34,063 nucleotides of DNA from a candidate division FCPU426 bacterium (GCA_003159495.1 PLPI01000057.1:1-34063), one strand, 5' to 3'. Shown: positions 1 through 8,700, counted from the stretch's first letter. Numbers and translations are program-made. Notes: generated from the letters alone by a model not told the origin.

Positions 1-1010
1 GGGAGACCGACACCATGGACACTTTTGTCGATTCATCATGGTATTTTATGCGCTATTGCGACCCGAAAAACACAACCCTGCCGGTGGGCATGGATGCCGC
101 CCAAAAGTGGCTGCCGGTCGACCAGTATGTGGGCGGACCCGAGCACGCCTGCATGCACCTTATATACGCGCGGTTTTTTACCTATGTTATGAGGGACCTG
201 GGGTTGATATCGATCAGCGAGCCCTTCAGCAGGCTGCTGACGCAGGGAATGGTGGTAAAAGACGGCTTTAAAATGTCGAAATCCAAGGGTAATACAGTCT
301 CTCCCGATGATATGCTTGAAAAATACGGCTCGGATACGGCAAGGCTTTTTATGCTTTTTGCCGCGCCGCCGCCAATGGACCTTGAGTGGAGCGATGAAGG
401 GGTTGAAGGGGCAAGCAGGTTTTTAAACAGGGTATGGCGCAAGATATCGCCCCTTGCCGCCGCGGTAAAAAACAGCGGCGCGGAGGTGGATTATACGGCG
501 CTGACGCCGCAGGCTGACAAACTCGTGCGAAAGGTTCACAGGACGATAAAAAAGGTAACGAACGATATTGGAAAAGAACAGCAGTTCAATACCGCAATTG
601 CGGCGCTTATGGAATTATTCAATGAATTTATGCCTTACGAATTTGATGTTAACAATGTCCCGGACCGCGCCCTGTTCAAGTTCACCGCCTCGACAATGGC
701 GCTTTTAATGGCCCCTTTTACACCACATTTTTGCGAGGAACTCTGGGAAATGCTCGGTTATGAGCCTTCCATATTCAGGGCGGCATGGCCTCAATTTGAT
801 GAAAAAATGACCGCCGATGATTATATCGAGTTTGTCATACAGGTTTCCGGGAAGATAAGGGATAAAATCAGGATGCCCGTTAACTTATCCCGGCAGGAGG
901 CCGAAAAGGCGGCCTTTGCCTCGCCGAAGGTACGTGAATGGACAGAAGGAAAAGAAATTGTTAAAATAATTTTTGTCGCTGATAAATTGCTTAATATTGT
1001 GGTAAAATAG
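1..1010 (+). CDS. leuS: Leucyl-tRNA synthetase, C-terminal part (5' end outside window)
   Basis: Class I leucyl-tRNA synthetase, which charges tRNA-Leu with leucine in the cytoplasm. The reading frame is open from the first bases (E-T-D-T before M-D-T-F), so the gene begins upstream and the ATG at 15 is internal. Visible landmarks are the catalytic-core segment DTFVDSSWYFMRYCDP, the HACMHLIYARFF region, and an intact KMSKS loop at 270-284 followed by GNTVSPDDM. The helical anticodon-binding domain follows, and the end has the typical small C-terminal domain (YIEFVIQVSGKIRDKI to LLNIVVK). These are family-diagnostic, so identity is firm. The next gene starts 36 bases downstream with its own Shine-Dalgarno and is probably co-transcribed; leuS, lptE and holA are neighbours in many Gram-negative bacteria. 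Confidence 0.96.
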   Translation, partial: ETDTMDTFVDSSWYFMRYCDPKNTTLPVGMDAAQKWLPVDQYVGGPEHACMHLIYARFFTYVMRDLGLISISEPFSRLLTQGMVVKDGFKMSKSKGNTVSPDDMLEKYGSDTARLFMLFAAPPPMDLEWSDEGVEGASRFLNRVWRKISPLAAAVKNSGAEVDYTALTPQADKLVRKVHRTIKKVTNDIGKEQQFNTAIAALMELFNEFMPYEFDVNNVPDRALFKFTASTMALLMAPFTPHFCEELWEMLGYEPSIFRAAWPQFDEKMTADDYIEFVIQVSGKIRDKIRMPVNLSRQEAEKAAFASPKVREWTEGKEIVKIIFVADKLLNIVVK

Positions 1011-1046
1011 GTCATTAAAGAAAAAATTAAAAAACGGAGGAAAACA

Positions 1047-1559
1047 ATGAAAAGATTCATAACCATCGTCCTTGCAGTTGGTATGTTGCTTGCATTTGCA
1101 TCATGCGCCAGTTATACGCCACAGGTTTCACTGCCGTCTTACATAACAAAGATAGCAATCCCGGTATTCACCAATAAAACTTCCACATACAATATAGAAC
1201 AGTATCTTACGCAGAAAGTGGTGGACCAGTTCATTTCCGACGGCAAGCTTACCGTTACAGACGAACTTAACGCGGATGCCGTGTTAAAAGTTTCCATTGA
1301 CCAGTACGTCAATATGGCGATAGTCCATGACGTGAACAACATACCGCAGCAGTACCTGCTGAAGATAGCCATTACAATAAGTTTCTTTGATGTGAAAAAT
1401 CAGCGCGAGATATGGAATGAGAGCGACCTGTGGGAGCAGACCACGTATTACGTCGTAAACAACATGGGCATGCCCGCTGAAACCGAAGAAATAGCCCGCC
1501 AGAGGGTCCTGGACGCGCTTGCAGGCAGGATATTCAGAAGGGTAGTAAATGGCTGGTAA
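1047..1559 (+). CDS. LptE-like outer-membrane lipoprotein
   Basis: A 170-residue exported lipoprotein resembling the LptE family, the plug lipoprotein that helps LptD insert lipopolysaccharide into the outer membrane. The N-terminus is a short lipoprotein signal (MKRF, hydrophobic stretch, then FASC with the likely lipidated Cys at about residue 20). The mature part carries the family-like run SLPSYITKIAIPVFTNKT, followed by an LTQKVVDQFI helix and DADAVLKVSI strands, as seen in LptE-related proteins. The start is supported by a GGAGG Shine-Dalgarno just upstream. Position between leuS and holA matches the conserved neighbourhood of lptE. Its stop lies inside the next gene (11-base overlap), suggesting translational coupling. 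Family assignment is good; the exact role in LPS export is inferred. The symbol is left empty because sequence identity to characterised LptE is always low. Confidence 0.8.
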   Translation: MKRFITIVLAVGMLLAFASCASYTPQVSLPSYITKIAIPVFTNKTSTYNIEQYLTQKVVDQFISDGKLTVTDELNADAVLKVSIDQYVNMAIVHDVNNIPQQYLLKIAITISFFDVKNQREIWNESDLWEQTTYYVVNNMGMPAETEEIARQRVLDALAGRIFRRVVNGW

Positions 1560-2127
1560 GGCCCTTAAAAGTATACCCGCAGTCATTATGCTGCTGCTGG
1601 CGCTTGCCGCGCCGGCGGCCGCTTCCGAGTGCCAGGGGTACTTAAGCGGGCACATAACCACGTGCACGGGGCTGATCAACAACTATCCGGCCGACACCAC
1701 GAACTGGTTCTTCCGGGCCCAGCATAAGGTTGTGCAATACTGGGCATATTTTCTTTTTCCAACCGGCGGCGACAACCCGGGCAGAAAATCAAAGCAGTAT
1801 CTTTTCATAAATCCGTATGAAATGTATTCGGCAAATTCAAAATACAGGGACGACAATAATTACGTCTTTGAAAACAAATGGATGTCGCCGTCGGGTAAGG
1901 TAATATGCGACAAGGTGGCCAACTGGGACAAATCCACATCCAAAGACGTGCTCCTGGTCGACGGTAAAAAGTATGTGGCCTATATTTTCGCGAATTTTAC
2001 CGGCATAAAGGAAATTGAAAAGGACAACGGGCAGGAGATGGCCCTGGACGAACAGGGGCTCTACCATATTAACCTGTACATAAACGGCGAACTTGCTGCG
2101 GTAACATTTTTTGAAATGAAGGATTAG
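1549..2127 (+). CDS. Exported protein of unknown function
   Basis: A 192-residue protein I do not recognise. It has a clear Sec signal peptide (Lys-containing start, hydrophobic residues about 9-24, APAAAS then EC), so it is probably periplasmic or outer-membrane associated. The mature protein is rich in aromatic residues and Asn/Asp and alternates polar and hydrophobic segments (QYLFINPYEMYSANSKY, VLLVDGKKYVAYIFANF, GLYHINLYINGELAAVTFFE), which suggests a beta-sandwich. Cys residues at about 28, 39 and in VICDKV could form a disulphide. The ATG lies within the last codons of the LptE-like gene (11-base overlap), so the two are probably translated together; this hints at a role in the cell envelope, but that is guilt by association only. 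Confidence 0.75.
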   Translation: MAGKALKSIPAVIMLLLALAAPAAASECQGYLSGHITTCTGLINNYPADTTNWFFRAQHKVVQYWAYFLFPTGGDNPGRKSKQYLFINPYEMYSANSKYRDDNNYVFENKWMSPSGKVICDKVANWDKSTSKDVLLVDGKKYVAYIFANFTGIKEIEKDNGQEMALDEQGLYHINLYINGELAAVTFFEMKD

Positions 2128-2161
2128 TTTTAAATTAAAAATTTAAAATTCAAAACCAAAA

Positions 2162-2191
2162 AGTGAAAGCGGTTTAACCGCGGTTGAGGTG
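2162..2191. repeat. Intergenic palindrome upstream of holA
   Basis: The 56-base gap before holA contains a perfect 13-base palindrome (GCGGTT-T-AACCGC, 2169-2181), preceded by an A/T-only inverted stretch (2128-2150). The 14 bases AGTGAAAGCGGTTT (2162-2175) recur exactly at 27212-27225, upstream of the polyamine operon. It could be an operator or a small dispersed repeat; two copies are not enough to decide. Confidence 0.35.
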
Positions 2192-2195
2192 TTTC

Positions 2196-3185
2196 TTGGG
2201 CGGAGGATTTATCAAGACGGATGAACTTTTGAGGTATTATGTGCTTGCGGGAGACGGGGAGTTTTTCCGCAATGAATTCATAAAAGAGCTCTTTGAGACC
2301 TTTTTAAAGGGCCGGGTTGACGACTCGTCCATCGAGACATTCGACATTTCCGACAAGACACAGGAGACTGACGCGGCCCAGGTAATTGAAGCGGCCAATA
2401 CCGCCCCTTTTTTCTCCGAGAAAAAGTTTGTCCTGGTAAAGAACTTCACAAAATTCAAAAAGGACGAACTATCGAGGCTGTGCGAATTCCTTCCGCGCAT
2501 TCCGGAATTTACAACAATGGTTCTTACAACTTCCGATGACGCAAAGGATATTCTTTCAGCGGGGATTTCTTCGAAAAACATATTAAACCTGGCAACTTCA
2601 CAGGCGGCGGACATAAAAAACTGGTCCGCGGGGTACCTGAAAAATATCGGCAAGGAGATTGACCCGGAACTGCTTGAGTATATAACAGCCGAATCCGGCG
2701 CCGAACCCGCCATAGTAAAGAATGAACTTGATAAGATGATACTCATATCGGGTGATAAAAAGGAAATAACCATGGAGGATTTTTCCAGGACAAGGGGCGT
2801 CGACCGCGGATACGGCCTTGATGAATTAATCGAGGCGATTGTCTCCAGGGATGAGGTGAAATCTTTCGCGATACTCGGCAAAATACTGCCGGACACGGCG
2901 CCCGAGCAGCTCATGGGTTTTATTTTTTACAGGATAAAGTCTCTTTATATTATGCGCTTTTTTCTTTCGGCCGGCGAGTTCAAGAAGCTTTTCAGGTTTG
3001 TTTATATAAAGGACATTGAGAAGGCAAAGGCGCAGGCAAAAAGTTTTGCCAGGGCGCCTTATACGGATATTTTGTCCATAATAAACGACGCAGACAGGGC
3101 GATCAAGCATTCATCCCGGGACAGGGCGGGGGCTATCATTACTGTAATGCTTTCAAGGATTTTCCTCAGGCTTGAAAACAAATAA
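2196..3185 (+). CDS. holA: DNA polymerase III delta subunit
   Basis: Delta subunit of the clamp loader, which opens the beta sliding clamp for chromosomal replication. The protein is about 330 residues, normal for HolA. The N-terminal part shows the family pattern YYVLAGDGEFFRNEFIKELFE, then VIEAANTAPFFSEKKFVLVKNFTKF (the PFF clamp-contact region), the AAA-like lid domain (YITAESGAEPAIVKNELDKM), and the C-terminal helical collar with FIFYRIKSLYIMR. The start is uncertain because no ATG is available. A TTG at 2184 lacks a ribosome site. The TTG at 2196 follows GAGGTG at 2186-2191. A GGAGG at 2202-2206 would instead favour the non-standard ATC at 2211, beginning I-K-T-D-E-L-L. The gene faces rpsT across a shared terminator. 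Confidence 0.9.
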   Translation: MGGGFIKTDELLRYYVLAGDGEFFRNEFIKELFETFLKGRVDDSSIETFDISDKTQETDAAQVIEAANTAPFFSEKKFVLVKNFTKFKKDELSRLCEFLPRIPEFTTMVLTTSDDAKDILSAGISSKNILNLATSQAADIKNWSAGYLKNIGKEIDPELLEYITAESGAEPAIVKNELDKMILISGDKKEITMEDFSRTRGVDRGYGLDELIEAIVSRDEVKSFAILGKILPDTAPEQLMGFIFYRIKSLYIMRFFLSAGEFKKLFRFVYIKDIEKAKAQAKSFARAPYTDILSIINDADRAIKHSSRDRAGAIITVMLSRIFLRLENK

Positions 3186-3198
3186 AAATTACAGAAAT

Positions 3199-3228
3199 AA
3201 AAAAAGGCGCTTGAAAGCGCCTTTTTTT
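3199..3228. terminator. Bidirectional terminator between holA and rpsT
   Basis: A GC stem GGCGC(TT)/(AA)GCGCC at 3206-3221 with a tiny GA loop is flanked by seven A on the left and seven T on the right. It is therefore a Rho-independent terminator in both directions, fitting the convergent holA (plus) and rpsT (minus) genes. Confidence 0.9.
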
Positions 3229-3244
3229 ATTTCCGGTTTACGGC

Positions 3245-3496
3245 TTATTTTTTGACGGCTGTCTTTTTTGATGCCCTTGCTTTGTAACGGTTGCCTGTGT
3301 TTTTCTTTATGATACCGGCCTGAACAGCCTTATCAATAACGGAATAAACACCGGGAAGCATCTTTCCGGCTTCTTCAGGGTTCTTTGTCCTGATTTTTTT
3401 TAATATGTTGCGGACGCCGGACACAACCGATTTTCTCCTGTCCGTCCGTTTTTTGGTCTTTCTTAAATCCTTTATTGAAGCTTTTAAATTGGGCAT
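3245..3496 (-). CDS. rpsT: 30S ribosomal protein S20
   Basis: An 83-residue, very Lys/Arg-rich protein with the S20 pattern: MPNLKASIKDLRKTKKRTDRRK at the start, then a helical middle (GVRNILKKIRTKNPEEAGKM) and an end like VIDKAVQAGIIKKNTGNRYKARASKK. S20 binds 16S rRNA helices in the small subunit. Length is normal for the family. The ATG (complement of 3494-3496) has a GGAGG Shine-Dalgarno nine bases upstream (complement of 3506-3510) and a strong promoter further up. It is transcribed alone, convergent with holA and divergent from argS. Confidence 0.95.
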   Translation of the reverse strand: MPNLKASIKDLRKTKKRTDRRKSVVSGVRNILKKIRTKNPEEAGKMLPGVYSVIDKAVQAGIIKKNTGNRYKARASKKTAVKK

Positions 3497-3535
3497 TCCT
3501 ATTAACCTCCAAAAGTTTTAAAAAAACATAATCAA

Positions 3536-3564
3536 ATTCTAATAAAAGCACGCTGTTTTGTCAA
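3536..3564 (-). promoter_or_regulatory. Sigma-70-type promoter for rpsT
   Basis: On the minus strand TTGACA (complement of 3559-3564) and TAGAAT (complement of 3536-3541) are separated by exactly 17 bases. The -10 box lies 40 bases upstream of the rpsT start codon. Confidence 0.8.
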
Positions 3565-3597
3565 TAGTTTTTAAATGCCGGACGGTTAAAATCCAAA

Positions 3598-3626
3598 TTG
3601 CATATTTGGCCCTTTACTGATAGAAT
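3598..3626 (+). promoter_or_regulatory. Probable promoter for argS
   Basis: TTGCAT (3598-3603) and TAGAAT (3621-3626) are spaced by 17 bases and sit 51 bases upstream of argS, back to back with the rpsT promoter. The -10 is identical to that of rpsT; the -35 is weaker. Confidence 0.5.
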
Positions 3627-3676
3627 CGTTAAAAGCCGTTTTTAAAGCTGGAAAATCATTAAAAATTGGAGAAAAT

Positions 3677-5347
3677 ATGGCATTGATAAATTTTTTAAAG
3701 AAAGAAATAGTTTCTATTGTAAGGGATAAATTCGGCCTGAAAACAGCCCTTACGCAGTTTGATGTTTCACCGGTCCCTTCGAACCAGCCCGGCCACATCG
3801 GGTCCAATATCGCCATGTACCTGGCTAAAGAGCTTAAAAAACCTCCTTATGTGATAGGCGCGGAGATCGCGGAAGCGCTAAAGCTGAAAGAATACGCGGA
3901 AGATGCGGTTGTAATCAAACCGGGTTATACAAATATTACCCTTAAAAATTCCTATCTTAAATCCGAACTGGGCAAATTATTTGATAATGACGATTATTTT
4001 AGGAATGACTTTGGCGCGGGAAAAAATGTGAATATGGAGTTTGTTTCGGCAAACCCTGTCGGGCCGCTGAATATTGTAAGCGGAAGGGCGGCGGCTTACG
4101 GCGATACGCTTGCATCAATATATTCATATTCCGGTTTCAATGTGACGCGGGAAACTTATGTCAATGATTTCGGCAGGCAGATGCATTTGTTCGCGCTGTC
4201 CCTGCTGGCAAGGTATCTACAGCTTTACGGCGATGACATAGCCATACCCGAAGAGGGGTATCAGGGGGAATATGTTACGGAAATAGCAAAAGTTATGAAA
4301 GAGGAAAAAGGCGGGGGTTTTTATACAAAAATGGGCAGGGTTACGGACCTTGAAAAATGCCCGCTTTACGGAGAAGTCAGGGAATTCGGTTTAAAGCATG
4401 TCCTGAATATGCAGAAATCAACACTTGAAAAGTTCGGGGTAAAGTTTGATACCTGGTTTTCCGAGACATCACTTCATGAAAAAGGAGAGGTGGATTCGGC
4501 TTTTAAAATAATAAATGATAAAGGGCTGTTTTACGACAAAGACGACGCGGTCTGGTTTAGGACCACTGATTACGGCGATGACAAGGACAGGGTTGTCAAA
4601 AAAAATGACGGGGAATTTACATATTTCGCAAGCGATATAGCCTACATTCAAAACAAGGTAAAGCGCGGGGCTGACCTGGTTATTAACGTACTGGGACCGG
4701 ACCATCATGGCTACGTGAAAAGGCTTGAATCCATAATGCAGGGGCTGGGATATGACAGGGAGCGCATAAAAGTTATAATACTCCAGCAGGTGAACCTGCT
4801 CGAGGGCGGGGAAAAAATGAAGATGTCAAAGCGGGCGGGCAATTTTGTTTCCCTTGACGAACTGCTCGAGAGCGTCGGGAAGGACGCGGCGCGTTATTTT
4901 TTCATAATGCGCTCATACACATCGCATCTTGACTTTGACCTTGAACTGGCAAAGGAAGCCTCGGACAAGAACCCGGTTTTCTATGTCCAGTACGCATACG
5001 CCAGGCTGTGTAATATTTTTGAAAAAGCGAAAGATGCCGCAAAGCCGGAGGAATACCTTTCATTGGAATCTTTGGGCGGACTTGAAAAAGAAGAAACAGA
5101 GCTTGTCCTTTCAATTCTGACAATACCGCAGTTCATAATGGAATCCGCTGAAAGGGACTCGCCAAACTGGCTCACGCAGGCGGTTCATACGCTCGCGGGA
5201 ACGTTCCATACTTTTTACGCGAAGCACAGGGTCGTCCAGGAGGACAGGCAGGCGATGCTTAAAAGGCTTTATATATTGTCGGCATTAAAAAAGACATTTG
5301 AAGTGACTTTTGAGGTGATTGGCATAACTCCAAGGCAAAAAATGTAG
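3677..5347 (+). CDS. argS: Arginyl-tRNA synthetase with altered HIGH motif
   Basis: Class I synthetase charging tRNA-Arg; 556 residues, a normal length. The N-terminal Add-1 domain (about residues 1-95) has the usual GHIGSNIAMYLAKELKKPP segment. The catalytic signature follows VNMEFVSANPVGPL, but where the HxGH motif is expected the sequence reads N-I-V-S (residues 132-135, bases 4070-4081) before GRAAAYGD. The rest is canonical: VTRETYVNDFGRQM, WFRTTDYGDDKDRV, YFASDIAYIQNK, DHHGYVKRL, KMSKRAGNFVSLDEL, and the DALR anticodon-binding domain (PVFYVQYAYARLCNIF onwards). GGAG lies five bases before the ATG. The reading frame is long and intact, so this is a working gene with a variant motif rather than a pseudogene. 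Confidence 0.95.
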   Translation: MALINFLKKEIVSIVRDKFGLKTALTQFDVSPVPSNQPGHIGSNIAMYLAKELKKPPYVIGAEIAEALKLKEYAEDAVVIKPGYTNITLKNSYLKSELGKLFDNDDYFRNDFGAGKNVNMEFVSANPVGPLNIVSGRAAAYGDTLASIYSYSGFNVTRETYVNDFGRQMHLFALSLLARYLQLYGDDIAIPEEGYQGEYVTEIAKVMKEEKGGGFYTKMGRVTDLEKCPLYGEVREFGLKHVLNMQKSTLEKFGVKFDTWFSETSLHEKGEVDSAFKIINDKGLFYDKDDAVWFRTTDYGDDKDRVVKKNDGEFTYFASDIAYIQNKVKRGADLVINVLGPDHHGYVKRLESIMQGLGYDRERIKVIILQQVNLLEGGEKMKMSKRAGNFVSLDELLESVGKDAARYFFIMRSYTSHLDFDLELAKEASDKNPVFYVQYAYARLCNIFEKAKDAAKPEEYLSLESLGGLEKEETELVLSILTIPQFIMESAERDSPNWLTQAVHTLAGTFHTFYAKHRVVQEDRQAMLKRLYILSALKKTFEVTFEVIGITPRQKM

Positions 5348-5501
5348 GATTGTTTTATAAATACAATTTCAAAATCCGATACAATGTATCACAATTGCCC
5401 AAATCATACAAAATACAATCTTTTTATCAGGTGAAAATCAGAATTAATTGGTTGATTAACAGATTAACCAAAAACGCCGTTTTGGCTATTTTTCAAATTT
5501 T

Positions 5502-5517
5502 GCTTTCACGTGAAACC
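5502..5517. promoter_or_regulatory. parS-like palindrome
   Basis: GCTTTCACGTGAAACC matches 13 of 16 positions of the ParB-binding consensus TGTTTCACGTGAAACA, including the whole CACGTG core and the right-hand AAAC. The inner 12 bases (5504-5515) are a perfect palindrome. It lies in an intergenic region; whether ParB binds it is inference. Confidence 0.4.
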
Positions 5518-5572
5518 AGCCGGTTTTAACATTCAGATTTTGACTGTAATTATTTTGTTAATAGGTGTATCT

Positions 5573-5603
5573 TTGACAAATCCTGAATTTGTAGTAGTAT
5601 TAT
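5573..5603 (+). promoter_or_regulatory. Promoter for the T/P-rich secreted protein
   Basis: A perfect TTGACA (5573-5578) is followed by TAGTAT (5595-5600, spacer 16) or TATTAT (5598-5603, spacer 19). It lies about 160 bases upstream of the start codon, leaving a long 5' leader that carries the AACGTTT boxes. Confidence 0.55.
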
Positions 5604-5611
5604 ACATGAAT

Positions 5612-5697
5612 ATTAAAACGTTTGCATAGAATTTAAAACGTTTTCATTAAAATTGGGAAAAGAGAGGATTTTTTTTTGGCAGTCTGCAATAACGTTT
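5612..5697. repeat. Three AACGTTT boxes downstream of the promoter
   Basis: Two near-identical 16-mers, ATTAAAACGTTTGCAT (5612-5627) and TTTAAAACGTTTTCAT (5632-5647), are spaced exactly 20 bases apart, about two helical turns. A third AACGTTT core lies at 5691-5697. The placement just downstream of the -10 box fits a repressor operator. Confidence 0.45.
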
Positions 5698-5763
5698 AAA
5701 CAGAAGTGAAATTTCAGCCGAGGGTGGCAAAGGATGATGGACGCTAAAATGGGGGTGAAGAAT

Positions 5764-8700
5764 ATGAAAAAGTTGCACCTGCTTGGACTGCTGACGGCAA
5801 TGTTCATATCAATTTATTCGTTTTCATTCGCCCAGCAGCCCGCTATTCTTGCGGTTTCAATGAATCCTCCAAATCCCAGCTATGGTGATGTTGTGGTAGT
5901 AAGCGTGACAATGTGCGCAAGCATTTATAATAATACTTTTTTTGACCTTGCGGTAAGTTCGTATCCGACGCGCCAGATACCCGGGACCGGAGGGCAGGTT
6001 TTTCTTGTTTCGGGAACCAATACTAACGGAGTGGCTTACGTTGATACTCCGTTTGTTAATGTCCCGAATTCATTTGGCGCAAGCTTTCAGCCCCAGCCGC
6101 CAAACGGCACCCTTGCCAACTGCACCGACTGCGGCGGCGACGCCAACAGCGCCACGGTAAATAAAACTTATACCCTTCATATACCGCCGGCCAGTTACTT
6201 TACGACATGCAATATTTCAAAATTATATCTGCAGATAGGGGCGAGATATTCAAATATAAACTCCGGCGACTGGGTCGGGATAACAAGCACGACAGGCTGT
6301 TCCACAAGCGGGTACGCGCTAAGTTGGCCTATACCCGTGCCGCCAAAGTCTTTTAATATCTCAAAAAGATACGAGGGTGTGCTGCAAACCGCGGGGGACA
6401 TGATACTTTTTTCAATTGATTACAGTTACGCGAATGGCGCCGGTTTTAAAATAAGCGACGCGATTCCAGCCGGCGGAAATTTTACCCTTATTTCTTCAGG
6501 CCCGGCGTCAATTCCCGGCGGAAGCGTGACAGGGCCGTTGCCCGGCGCGACAGCAGGTACCTTTACGTGGAATTTTCCGGATATGACAAATATCGGGGGG
6601 GCCGTACAGGGTACGGTCTGGATGCTTTTACAGATGAAAAACACACCTCCGGCAAATACGACATATACAAATACTGCCACCGGGTCAATGACGGGTCTGC
6701 CCGACCAGCCAAGTACGGTAACGTCGACCGTTGGACAGGCCGCAATTACAATTACAAAACAACAGAGCGCAAACTCTGTAATGGCCGGTTCCGACATAAC
6801 TTATTACCTTTCCTACGAAGTCAACGGCGACGCACTGAGGAATTACCAGGCTTTTGACAACACCACAGCAGGAAGTTATTCAGCCACGCCGCCGCCCGGG
6901 TGGAAATTCAGCCCCAGCAACGGCGACAACGGCACATGGGTGGTCTCGGATCCGTGCGCATCCGGGGATAAGACTGTAACCGGTTCATCCTCGAACAGCG
7001 GCAATTATCCGGCACTGCTTCTCGATGACGGAAGCTCTACAAATAATTCGGACCAGTTCTGCACCGGCATAATTGTTTCGGATCTTTATATAAATCCCGG
7101 AACATTTCCCGGAGCGGACGCGCAGATAGTAATAAGGAGCAACGGGCTTGCGGGAGCCGCCGGCAGGAGCCTCGGTATTGTCGCTTCAATAGACGCGTTC
7201 CCGGCCCCGGGATATTTCTTTTACCAGGTGTGCGGAAATTCAGCCTGTACCAATCCGGCCGGCGGCATGCCTGCCGTGGGGGCGATATCGGCGGATAAAT
7301 GGTACAGGGTCAGAATCCAGGTGACAGCCATTGCCGGCGGACAGAGGATACAGGCAAGGATATGGGCAAGGGGAGATCCAGAGCCCGCGGCATGGGATAT
7401 AGACTACAGCGACACAACCCTGGGCACCAGCGACTGGAAATGCGACGGCACCGGGACATCCAACGATTGGAGGCCCGGTGTCAATGAACAGCCGGGTTCA
7501 ACCGGCGATGTCCAGGATACATATGATAATTTTACGGTTTATCAGCCAAGGGTATTCGGCAGCGCGTATGTAAATGATCCGGTACCGGTAGGGATTAATT
7601 ATGAAAGCTGCCTCGGCTGTACATCTACAAGCCCTGTTCACTGGGATATAGGCTCAATTTCAAATACCAGCGGCTCATTCACCTGGTGGGGAGCGGCGAC
7701 ATGCCTTGCCAATCCAATAAATAATCAGGCGTACATAAACGATTCCGCAAATTTTCCTGTATACTCGAATATAACCACACTCAACGTCCTGGGCTGCGGC
7801 TCGCCGACTTTTACGCCTACATATACCGTCACTTCCACATTTACGGCGACTCCCACTGTAACCGTGACTGATACGCCGACTTATACCCGCACCCCTTCCG
7901 ACACGCCGACAAATACTCCCACATTCACATCGACCAGCACGGCCACGCCTACATTTACCGCGACGCCGACTTTTACGGACACAGATACACCGACGGATAC
8001 CATGACGTTCACTCCGACTTTTACCCAGACTGACACAAAAACGGCGACGCCGACTTTTACCGATACAAAAACCGTGACCCCGACCGTGACGGAAACCGAC
8101 ACAATATCATCAAACACGCCGACGGACACTCCGACATATACGGCCACGCCGACAAATACGCCCACGTTCACCGACACGCCCACCTTTACAAATACATACA
8201 CCGACACCGATACGCCGACATATACCGATACCGTTACATCAACCCCGACTTTCACACAGACGCCGTCGGTCACTGACACAAAAACCAATACACCGACATT
8301 TACAGACACCCCGGTGAACAGCCCCACTGATACTCCCACTTTTACCCAGACTTTTACAGCGACGCCGACATTCACCGATACGCCTACATTTACCCCGACA
8401 TATACGATAACCTTCACCCCGACTGACACGCCGACTTTTACACCGACGGACACACCGACGTTTACGCGCACCGCAACACCCACATTTACCGACACGCCGA
8501 CCTTTACCATGACTGATACGGCGACTTTTACGGCCACACCCACTCCGACTTTTACCGATACACCTACAATTACGCCTACGCTGCCGCCTTTCCCTTATGT
8601 TATAACGCTGGGAGTTTATAACGAGGCGGGTGAACTTGTAAAAACGATAGCAACCGATCCGACATCGACAAATTTTACAACGGTTAATTTTGACATTAAT

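Larger units (their letters stand above)
5348..5763. other. Regulatory intergenic region between argS and the T/P-rich protein
   Basis: A 416-base AT-rich gap without a convincing gene. It contains a weak hairpin after argS (CCAAAA/TTTTGG, 5468-5485) that may serve as terminator, a CACGTG-centred palindrome resembling parS (5502-5517), a promoter (5573-5603) and three AACGTTT boxes. The upstream part 5348-5460 shows only A/T-rich sequence with no structure I can name. Confidence 0.6.

Noticed and set aside
1659-1664. Second CACGTG as a parS site
   Set aside because: The flanking bases do not match the ParB consensus and it is inside a coding region.
2237-2914. Antisense frame over holA
   Set aside because: The opposite strand has recognisable HolA sequence; this is a shadow frame.
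5650-5763. Cyclic di-GMP riboswitch in the leader of the secreted protein gene
   Set aside because: Considered because GGDEF genes are nearby and the leader is long, but the conserved GEMM core sequence and paired stems could not be found.
7881-8543. Long antisense frame with Val-Gly-Val repeats
   Set aside because: It exists only because the six-base coding period of the Thr-X tract on the plus strand leaves the complement open; no ribosome site or independent support.
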